This document shows, one piece after another, positions 25,860 to 32,947 of a stretch of DNA of 64,000 bases. Source of the DNA: Pseudoramibacter alactolyticus. GTDB taxonomy: Bacteria; Bacillota; Clostridia; Eubacteriales; Eubacteriaceae. The stretch lies in NCBI RefSeq assembly GCF_050908235.1, contig NZ_CP194340.1; one strand, given 5' to 3'. How positions within the stretch are numbered: position 1 is the stretch's first letter; each line of letters begins with the position of its first letter. The notes below the pieces were generated by a model. It searched no databases and was not told the origin of the DNA. It was given only the letters and a program-made list of their open reading frames with translations. A program made the position numbers and the translations under genes.

Positions 25860-27083
25860 ATGGCTGCCGATCGAGCGGGCGGGACACCGTCATTTACGCG
25901 CTATGCCCGGACGCATTTTGAACTGCTGGTCGCCCGGGCGATGGCGTCGGTCGCGCCGGGCCCCTTTGCCATCGAAAAGGCGAAGGCCTGCGCCGCCGGT
26001 GCGCGGATGCTGGTGGATCTGCGGGTGAGGGCGCGGGCGGGGTGCTATATTGTGAGTTTCTGCGGAGATATCCGCCGCCATTTCGCCGATGCGGGCCAGA
26101 TCGCGGTGCGCCCGGGCGAAACCCTGCCCTGGCGCCTGGGGCATCTTTCGGACGAGCTGTTGCCCCGGCTTTCTCCGGCGGATATCGAGGCGGAGGGCCG
26201 GGCCCTTTCGGCCAGACTTTGCCGGGGAATGCGCCGGCTGCCTGTACGTCCGGCAGGGATGCTCGCAGGCGAGGCGCTTCACTGCATCCAGGCGCTTCTG
26301 CCGGGGGACGGCCGGGTGCTGGGCATGATCGCCCTCCTGCCCTGCGCGTTGGGAGGCCGAACGCTGCCGGCGGGCACGCTGGTGGTGGATCCCCGGGCGT
26401 CGGCGGCGAGCCGACGGGTGACGGTGCTGCACGAATGGGTGCACTGGCATTATCATCAGGCGGCGGCCTGTCTCGCCCGGGATCAGGGATGTGGGGCCGC
26501 ATCGCGCTTTCGCCGGCGGGCGGCACCGATGGACGCGGCGGAGTTCCAGGCGGAGGGCATTGCTCTGGCCGCGCTGATGCCTCGGGATGACCTGGCGGCA
26601 CAGATAAATGCGCGCTCCCGGGCCCTTTATGCCAGGCGAAAAGCCCGGGCGCCGGGTGTGCCGCTGGGGCGCCGCCAGATGATCGGCTGCCTGCTGCCGG
26701 AGCTGGCCGCCCATTACGGGGCGGATCCCCGGGATGTGCTGCCCCGGCTGATGGCCTGGCGGGAGATGAACGACGGGGAGCTGGCCGAGGCCTCCTGGGT
26801 CTCGGCGGATTATATCCACCAGTTGTGCAACGAGAAAAAAATGCGCCGGCGCGGGCGCATACGGGTGGGTTCAGAGGTGGCGGTGAAGCTGGCCATCGGG
26901 CTGCGCCTGCCGAGGCGGCTGGTGACGCCGTTTTTATCGGCCTGCGGGGTGCGCCTGATGGCGGACGATCCGCTGGAGGGCTGGTATCACGATTTTCTCT
27001 TTGAGTTTTCCGGGCTTTCCGTGGCCGACTGCAACGCGATTTTAAAAGCGGCGGGGCTTAAGCCCTTCCGGGAAAGCGCGTGA
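25860..27083 (+). CDS. ImmA/IrrE-like HExxH metallopeptidase
   Basis: 407 residues. A zinc-peptidase motif HEWVHWHYH (HExxH) near residue 193 is followed by a conserved Glu region (EFQAEGIALAALMP) typical of ImmA/IrrE, where the Glu is the third zinc ligand. The N-terminal ~170 residues and C-terminal ~150 residues (LAEASWVSADYIHQLCNEK) match no family I recognise, though the latter may be a DNA-binding helix-turn-helix. ImmA-type peptidases cleave repressors; no cognate XRE repressor is adjacent. AAAGGAGGGCG lies upstream. Confidence 0.75.
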   Translation: MAADRAGGTPSFTRYARTHFELLVARAMASVAPGPFAIEKAKACAAGARMLVDLRVRARAGCYIVSFCGDIRRHFADAGQIAVRPGETLPWRLGHLSDELLPRLSPADIEAEGRALSARLCRGMRRLPVRPAGMLAGEALHCIQALLPGDGRVLGMIALLPCALGGRTLPAGTLVVDPRASAASRRVTVLHEWVHWHYHQAAACLARDQGCGAASRFRRRAAPMDAAEFQAEGIALAALMPRDDLAAQINARSRALYARRKARAPGVPLGRRQMIGCLLPELAAHYGADPRDVLPRLMAWREMNDGELAEASWVSADYIHQLCNEKKMRRRGRIRVGSEVAVKLAIGLRLPRRLVTPFLSACGVRLMADDPLEGWYHDFLFEFSGLSVADCNAILKAAGLKPFRESA

Positions 27084-27298
27084 AGGGCTGGGTCGTCTGC
27101 CCGTTTTTTCGCCGCCGTCCGCGCGGCGGAGGAGGGCGCGCGCCCTTTGTTCTCGCAAAAGACCGTTAGAAGACCGCTGAGGCGCGCTCCCAAGCGCGCA
27201 AGGCTAAGACGCCGCTCAATTGACTGAAGGCGGATTATCATCAAATAGGCAGGACGCGTTTTCATGACGCCCCGTCCGGGCTGCAGGTTTCGCCCAAT

Positions 27299-27339
27299 CA
27301 AAAAGACAACCGAGAAAGGCATCTCGGTTGTCTTTTTTT
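27299..27339. terminator. Bidirectional terminator between peptidase and TetR genes
   Basis: Stem AAAAGACAACCGAGA/TCTCGGTTGTCTTTT with a six-base loop, A-run and T-run on either side. Confidence 0.9.
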
Positions 27340-27363
27340 ACTTGGCCTCGGGTCGGGTTGGCT

Positions 27364-27975
27364 TTAGGTGCGCCGGCCCGGCAGGGGAGGCGTGCCGGTC
27401 AAGCGGGCCGGGTCCATGGCCAGATAGTCAAACAGAGGCGTTCGAACCAGTTTTAAAAAATCGTCTTTAAAAACCTCGGGCGGCGCGGGGTTTTCCCTGC
27501 TGATCCAGATTTTGATGATGGACATGATCGAATTGACGAGAAGCTTCAGCAAATCCTCATCGGAAAGATTAAAGGCCTCGCTCCTCGTGGCAACCCGCGG
27601 CAGTGCCCATTCCAAACAGACATCCACCATAAAACTTTCCCATGTCGGATCGATGGACGTGATATAAAAACAGCGGACTAACTTTCGCTTTTTATAAAAA
27701 ACGGGAATGATGGTGTTGGCGACGAGGACGAAAGGATTCATGGTCTGCTGTGCCGAATGATATTCCTTATAGGCCTGATGGAGGTCGGCGTCAATCAGCT
27801 GCCGCAAATAGAGAACAATTTCACGGGGATTTTTGAAATGCTTTTGGTAGATGGCCTGCCGGGAAACGTGGGCCCGTTTTGCGATTTCACGCATTGTAAA
27901 ATTTGTTTTTTTAGGATGCTCCATGGCTAAATTTAAAAATGCATTGAGGATGTTTTCACGTGTGTTTTTCGGCAC
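27364..27975 (-). CDS. TetR-family transcriptional regulator
   Basis: About 203 residues from the GTG at 27975, which has GGGAGGAG upstream; longer in-frame starts extend past the promoter. HTH: FTMREIAKRAHVSRQAIYQK near residue 27-46, with a helical C-terminal domain. Divergent from the large adhesin gene at 28262, so it may control it, though TetR proteins usually control transporters or enzymes. Confidence 0.82.
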   Translation of the reverse strand: MPKNTRENILNAFLNLAMEHPKKTNFTMREIAKRAHVSRQAIYQKHFKNPREIVLYLRQLIDADLHQAYKEYHSAQQTMNPFVLVANTIIPVFYKKRKLVRCFYITSIDPTWESFMVDVCLEWALPRVATRSEAFNLSDEDLLKLLVNSIMSIIKIWISRENPAPPEVFKDDFLKLVRTPLFDYLAMDPARLTGTPPLPGRRT

Positions 27976-28013
27976 ATTGTTCAACTCCTCCCTGCAATTA
28001 AACGATTTATTAA

Positions 28014-28042
28014 AATATAATGCAGATAGAGCCATCGAACAA
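28014..28042 (-). promoter_or_regulatory. Promoter of the TetR gene (minus strand)
   Basis: On the minus strand TTGTTC (28042-28037), 17-base spacer, TATATT (28019-28014). Confidence 0.55.
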
Positions 28043-28261
28043 GTTAAAAAACTTTACACACTGTCAAGTTATTTGGGTTGTTCAACAAGCCCTAAGATGA
28101 TTTAATAGAAATTAAATATTTTAGAAACAATAAAGAATAATAGGTGATAAGAAAAAAAGTAAAAGAAGAAAAATTGATGAAGGTATTTTTAATGTAGATC
28201 AAGCAGCGGATTTAAAGAAAATTGTAGTGATCGTAGTGTGTATTGAAGAAAGGAGCAGAAT
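28043..28261. other. AT-rich leader upstream of the large adhesin
   Basis: Contains no coding frame; A-rich with the ribosome site GAAAGGAG just before 28262. A plus-strand promoter is expected here but no convincing -35/-10 pair was picked out. Confidence 0.4.
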
Positions 28262-31200
28262 GTGAAATATCTAAAGCGCACAAGTATTCTATTGTTCGTT
28301 ATTATGGCTTTTGGGTTATTGGCAGGAGGGGCGGCAACGGTTTTTGCAGAGGCTAAACCCGTTAATGTTAAAATTACGAAATTTGAGATTCAGAATTCTG
28401 ATCATACGACAGCCACAAAGCTTTTTCATACGGATCGCTTTTTATTAAAGATGAATTGGGACGCGACGCATCTTGGCGCCAATATCCATGAAGGTGACTA
28501 TTTTGATGTTACGTTGCCGGACAACATGCGATTCCCGTCAGATACCACCGCAAGAGATTTTGACCTTAAAGATACCGACGGCACGGTGGTTGCAAAGGCG
28601 CATGTCACGCCGGGGCCGAACGACGAGGGCGGCAAAATTCATGTGACATTCACCAATGCGATGGAAAACAAATACAATGTTAAAGGGACCATGTATTTGG
28701 CTGCCAAATTCGCAAAGGGCAAAATCAAATATGATGAGAAAAACACATTCAGTATCACAGTTAATTCAGATGTATCAGGACAATCCCATACACTTAATGG
28801 CGGCGTTATCATTCAGGGGCCGACAGTAGCAAAAGACGAATATATCAGTAAATGGGGAGGTTCTGTCGAGGGCAAGCCGAATCAGGCAAGGTGGCATGTA
28901 CGCCTCAACCACCTCAAGGCGAATATGCATAATGTCGTTATAACAGATACGATGGGAGCTTCCGGAGAATCCCTTATTCCGGGAAGCTTTAAGCTCCAAA
29001 AAGTTACATTTGACAAATATGGCAATATCCTTTCTGTAGATCAGAATGTTGAAGTTGGCGACAAACTGAAATTTGGCGCGGGCAACAAGTCCTTTGAACT
29101 CAAACTGGGCGATATAGGGACCCAGCAGTATCACCTTGAGTATGATACGACCTATACACCGGGAACAAAGCTCAAAAATAGTGCAAGGCTTACTTCTACC
29201 GAAAAGAACGCTGTGGCTGTGACTACTTATCAGTCGGCTGACTCCGGCGGGACGGGCAGCGGCGATCTTGCCAGCAAGATCAAGCTGAAAAAGGTTGATG
29301 CGGATAATAGTAGTATTCTGCTTGCAAATGCCGTATTTACTGTAACGGCTCCGGACGGTTCTACCTTTGATTTGACAACGGGGGCCGACGGAACGGTGAC
29401 TTCCGGCGTTCTGAAACAGGGCAGTTACAAAGTAAAAGAAAAGACGCCCCCTGTTGGATATAAATTGAATGGCCAGGAATTTACCTTGAAGGTCACGCCA
29501 ACCGGCGGCGCGCTGCAAACCATCACCGATAAGAAAAAAAACATAGAGATCAGCGGTGAAAAAACCTGGAACGACGCCGGCGATCAGGATGGCATCCGGC
29601 CGAAGAGCGTCACCGTGAATCTGCTGGCCGACGGCAAAGAAGTGGATCAGAAAACCGTGACGGCGGCCGATAACTGGCAGTATCGTTTTGCGAATCTGCC
29701 GGAATATAACGCCGGAAAGAAAATCGTTTATACTGTGACCGAAAATTCGGTGAGCGAATACAACACAAAAATAAGCGGCTATGACATTACCAACAGCTAC
29801 ACGCCGAGCAAGACCAGCGTGACCGTCACGAAAAGATGGGACGACGCTGGCAATCAGGACGGCATCCGGCCGAACAGCGTTAAAGTTCAGCTCTATGCCG
29901 ACGGCCAGAAATCCGGCGATGAAGTCGAGCTGAACAGCGGCAACAACTGGACGACCACCTGGGGCAGCCTGCCGGAAAAGGCGGCGGGCAAAACCATCGA
30001 ATACACGGTGAAGGAAGTCGGCACCGTCAATGGCTATACCACCGCCACGGGCAAGGACAGCAGTAATGGCAGCATCATTATCTGCAATAAACACATGCCG
30101 GAGAAAACAACGATTTCCGGAAAGAAAACCTGGGACGATGCGGGCAATCAGGACGGCAAGCGGCCGAGCAGCATCACCGTGAACCTGCTGGCCAACGGCA
30201 CCAAGAAGGCTGAGAAAAAAGTAACCGCAGATAACGGTTGGAAATATGACTTTAAGGATCTGCCCAAATATCAAGACGGGAAGAAAATAGTCTACACCGT
30301 GACCGAAAATTCGGTGAGCGAATACAATACCAAAATATGCGGCTGTAACATTACCAACAGCTACACGCCGAAGAAAACCAGCGTGACCGTCACGAAAAAC
30401 TGGAACGACGCCAATAATCAGGACGGCAAACGGCCGAACAGCGTTAAAGTTCAGCTCTATGCCAACGGTCAGAAATCCGGCGACGAAGTCGAACTGAACA
30501 GCGGCAATAAATGGACGACCACCTGGAACAACCTGCCGGAAAAGGCGGCGGGCAAAACCATTCAGTACACGGTGAAGGAAGTGGGGACCGTCAGCGGCTA
30601 CACCACGGCGATTGACGATCAAAACATCGGGGATATCCGGATTACCAACAGCCACACACCGTCGGTGACGTCGGTATCCGGGACCAAAACCTGGAACGAC
30701 GCCGGCGATCAGGATGGCAAGCGGCCGAGCAGCATCACCGTGAATCTGCTGGCCGACGGCAAAAAAGTGATGTCGAAAAAAGTGACGGCCGCCGATAACT
30801 GGCAGTATCGTTTTGCGAATCTGCCGGAATATAACGCCGGAAAGAAAATCGTTTATACCGTGACGGAAGATGCGGTGAAGGATTACAGCACCAGCATTGC
30901 CGGCAATGACATCGTGAACAGCTACACGCCGAAAAAGACCAGCGTGACTGTGACCAAGCACTGGAATGACAGCAACAACAAGGACAAGATCAGACCGACG
31001 AGCATTCGGGTTCAGCTTTATGCGGACGGCGAAAAGGTCGGCGACGCCGTCAAATTGAACGCGGATAATCAATGGACCAAGACCTGGGCAAATTTGGCGC
31101 AGAAAAAGAACGGGAAGCCCATCCGATACACCGTTAGGGAAACGGGGGTTCGCGCGGGCTATTCGGTCAGCGTCAACGATCAGGATCATGGGAATATTGT

Positions 31201-31339
31201 CATCACCAATTCGCACACACCAAAAGCCATCGTGCCTGAAACGGGGGATCATAGCCGAACGGCCCTTTACCTGAGTGGCGTCATCGCATCCGCCGTTGCC
31301 CTGCTTGCTTTGGGCATTAAACGTCGTGTGATTCAGTAA
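28262..31339 (+). CDS. Cell-wall anchored adhesin with six CnaB domains
   Basis: 1025 residues. Order: signal peptide (1-30); Ig-like adhesive head in two parts (about 31-335, with NWDATHLGANIHEGDYFDVT, a typical SdrG/Cna-type N2-N3 fold); one SpaA-like domain (about 340-425, KVDADNS...LANAVFTV); six CnaB domains from about residue 430 to 987; sorting signal VPETGD at 991-996, membrane helix and KRR tail. The CnaB domains alternate in type: A (SGEKTW, VNLLADG) and B (VTVTKRW, VQLYADG), giving three A-B pairs with a DNA period of about 560 bases. Lys in KxW, Glu in TVxE and Asn in ITNS are kept, so intramolecular isopeptide bonds are expected. GTG start with AAAGGAG upstream. Confidence 0.92.
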   Translation: MKYLKRTSILLFVIMAFGLLAGGAATVFAEAKPVNVKITKFEIQNSDHTTATKLFHTDRFLLKMNWDATHLGANIHEGDYFDVTLPDNMRFPSDTTARDFDLKDTDGTVVAKAHVTPGPNDEGGKIHVTFTNAMENKYNVKGTMYLAAKFAKGKIKYDEKNTFSITVNSDVSGQSHTLNGGVIIQGPTVAKDEYISKWGGSVEGKPNQARWHVRLNHLKANMHNVVITDTMGASGESLIPGSFKLQKVTFDKYGNILSVDQNVEVGDKLKFGAGNKSFELKLGDIGTQQYHLEYDTTYTPGTKLKNSARLTSTEKNAVAVTTYQSADSGGTGSGDLASKIKLKKVDADNSSILLANAVFTVTAPDGSTFDLTTGADGTVTSGVLKQGSYKVKEKTPPVGYKLNGQEFTLKVTPTGGALQTITDKKKNIEISGEKTWNDAGDQDGIRPKSVTVNLLADGKEVDQKTVTAADNWQYRFANLPEYNAGKKIVYTVTENSVSEYNTKISGYDITNSYTPSKTSVTVTKRWDDAGNQDGIRPNSVKVQLYADGQKSGDEVELNSGNNWTTTWGSLPEKAAGKTIEYTVKEVGTVNGYTTATGKDSSNGSIIICNKHMPEKTTISGKKTWDDAGNQDGKRPSSITVNLLANGTKKAEKKVTADNGWKYDFKDLPKYQDGKKIVYTVTENSVSEYNTKICGCNITNSYTPKKTSVTVTKNWNDANNQDGKRPNSVKVQLYANGQKSGDEVELNSGNKWTTTWNNLPEKAAGKTIQYTVKEVGTVSGYTTAIDDQNIGDIRITNSHTPSVTSVSGTKTWNDAGDQDGKRPSSITVNLLADGKKVMSKKVTAADNWQYRFANLPEYNAGKKIVYTVTEDAVKDYSTSIAGNDIVNSYTPKKTSVTVTKHWNDSNNKDKIRPTSIRVQLYADGEKVGDAVKLNADNQWTKTWANLAQKKNGKPIRYTVRETGVRAGYSVSVNDQDHGNIVITNSHTPKAIVPETGDHSRTALYLSGVIASAVALLALGIKRRVIQ
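29549..31225 (+). repeat. Three tandem copies of a ~560-bp CnaB A-B unit
   Basis: Copies begin near 29549, 30109 and 30669, each encoding one type-A and one type-B CnaB domain. Long identical stretches at the DNA level between copies show recent duplication or ongoing recombination, so repeat number may vary between strains. Confidence 0.85.
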
Positions 31340-31375
31340 ACGGGCTCTGTAAAATGACGGATGTGTAATCAAACA

Positions 31376-31412
31376 AAAGGGGTAGGCCGAGCGATGGCTT
31401 ACCCCTTTATTT
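31376..31412 (+). terminator. Terminator after the adhesin gene
   Basis: Thirteen-base-pair stem (AAAGGGGTAGGCC with GGCTTACCCCTTT) and a short T-rich tail, about 40 bases after the stop. Confidence 0.75.
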
Positions 31413-31430
31413 GTGAAAGGGGTGGAACAG

Positions 31431-32285
31431 GTGGCGAAGCGAAAAAAAATAGCGGCCGGCGATCGCTTTGGGCAGTTGACCGTCATGGCGCCCCTTCGGG
31501 ATGAGAGGGGCCGCCGCAAATGGCGGTGCCGCTGCGACTGCGGCCGGATCACGGAAGTTTATCAGTCCAATCTGACGTCCGGACGGACGAAGAGCTGCGG
31601 CTGCCTCGGCGAAAGGCTTCGCCGTCAGCACGTGGATCTGACGGGCAGACGCTTCGGAAAGGTGGTCGCGCTGGCGCCGACGGACAAACGGCTGAACGGC
31701 TCGGTGGTGTGGCACTGCGTCTGCGACTGCGGGACCCATTTCGAGACCTCCGAACGAAATCTGGTGCGGGGGTTCACGACGCACTGCGGCTGCAGCCGGA
31801 AGAAAAGAAAGAAAGTATGGAAGAAGGATTTAACAGGGCGTCGGTTTGGCGAGCTGACCGTTTTAGAGCCGACCAGCCGGCGCACCAAAACCGGATCCAT
31901 CTATTGGCGCTGCCGCTGCAGCTGCGGAAAGACGTGCGAGGTGTCGGAGAATGCCCTGGTTCACGGGCGCACGATCAGCTGCGGACACGTCCGGCAGCAG
32001 ATTCGCGAAAGCGTGCACGACCAGCTGCATTTTATAGACAATACCTGCGTTGAGGCGCTGATCCGCAAAATCAGAAGCGACAATACCACCGGCCACACGG
32101 GGGTTTATCGCAAGAAAAACGGCAGGTACTGCGCAAAAATTACATTCCAGGGAAAGACCCATTACCTCGGCACCTACGATAACCTTGAAGAGGCCGTCGC
32201 CGCGCGAAAACGCGGAGAGGAAAGCTACCATCAGCCCTTTTTGGAAGCGTATTACCATCAGAATGCGCCGAAGAGCTCCGAGTGA
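31431..32285 (+). CDS. AP2-domain DNA-binding protein with three zinc-ribbon-like modules
   Basis: 284 residues. Three similar modules of about 50 residues each start with G-RFG-L/V (GDRFGQLTV, GRRFGKVVA, GRRFGELTV). Each carries a CxCxCG motif and a closing CGC/CGH (CRCDCG...CGC, CVCDCG...CGC, CRCSCG...CGH). A C-terminal AP2-like domain (NTTGHTGVYRKKNGRYCAKI then TFQGKTHYLGTYDNLEEAV) follows. This architecture is seen in phage and mobile-element proteins, usually with an HNH nuclease that is absent here. GTG at 31431 follows AAAGGGG. It lies between two paralogous adhesins and may be a regulator or a relic of mobility. Confidence 0.78.
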   Translation: MAKRKKIAAGDRFGQLTVMAPLRDERGRRKWRCRCDCGRITEVYQSNLTSGRTKSCGCLGERLRRQHVDLTGRRFGKVVALAPTDKRLNGSVVWHCVCDCGTHFETSERNLVRGFTTHCGCSRKKRKKVWKKDLTGRRFGELTVLEPTSRRTKTGSIYWRCRCSCGKTCEVSENALVHGRTISCGHVRQQIRESVHDQLHFIDNTCVEALIRKIRSDNTTGHTGVYRKKNGRYCAKITFQGKTHYLGTYDNLEEAVAARKRGEESYHQPFLEAYYHQNAPKSSE

Positions 32286-32497
32286 AATTTGAAAGGAGAA
32301 GCGGCGGCCGGGTTCGCACGCGCCCAAGCGCGACCGATAGGAACAATTGAAACCAGAGTGCTGTAAAATTGAAAGACAACGGCTTAAGAATCGGGCGGCG
32401 ACAGCCGCTGCCAATGGTTTGAACGGAAAGGGGCGGAGAATTTTTCACGATTTAAAGAGTAAATATTTGTACATTGCTAAATTAAAGAAATCTTTAT
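32286..32497. other. Intergenic stretch without a gene
   Basis: No convincing frame. Turns AT-rich after about 32450, leading to the HU promoter. Confidence 0.45.
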
Positions 32498-32506
32498 GAT
32501 ATACTA
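32498..32506 (+). promoter_or_regulatory. Extended -10 promoter of the HU gene
   Basis: TGATATACT (TG-N-TATACT) in AT-rich sequence. No good -35 at standard spacing (TTGCTA at 32475 is 20 bases away). Confidence 0.5.
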
Positions 32507-32595
32507 AAAAAAATTACTAAAAAATCTCAAGCAAAGATCGGACTGAAAAATGCAGGAATAACGGCACCAGTGTCTCACGAATGGAGAGCGTAAAA

Positions 32596-32871
32596 GTGAA
32601 AAAATCAGAATTTGTCAGCGCAATGGCAAAAAACGCGGGCTTATCTAAAAAAGATACCAGAAAGGAATTGGATGCTCTGATTAAGATCATCATGGAAACG
32701 GTCAAAGAAGGCGAAAAAGTTTTATTGATGAACTTTGGCACCTTCGATTGTTATTATCGGCAGGGAAGACCCGGAAGCAACCCCAGGACCGGCGAGCCGA
32801 TTGACGTCGCCGCCTGTTATTCCCCGCGGTTTAGGGCCGGCAGGGCTTTTAAAAGAGCGTTGAAAGAATAA
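32596..32871 (+). CDS. HU/IHF-family DNA-binding protein
   Basis: 91 residues. Typical HU start KKSEFVSAMAKNAGLSKKDT and the saddle arm region FGTFDCYYRQGRPGSNPRTG, where the usual FEVRERAARKGRNPQTG is altered (Cys and a double Tyr). GTG at 32596 is chosen since GGAGAG lies seven bases upstream; the ATG at 32581 contains that site. Nucleoid bending protein; lies between the AP2 gene and the second adhesin. Confidence 0.87.
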   Translation: MKKSEFVSAMAKNAGLSKKDTRKELDALIKIIMETVKEGEKVLLMNFGTFDCYYRQGRPGSNPRTGEPIDVAACYSPRFRAGRAFKRALKE

Positions 32872-32947
32872 AGGAAGAATAAAAGCGGCGTAGGAAAATG
32901 TGCGGCTGTCGTTTGGACGGCGCGTTGTTTGGCAGAAGGGATGAATT

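Noticed and set aside
28775..31552. 925-codon minus-strand open frame across the large adhesin
   Set aside because: Its repeats mirror the CnaB repeats of the sense strand and it has no recognisable protein features.
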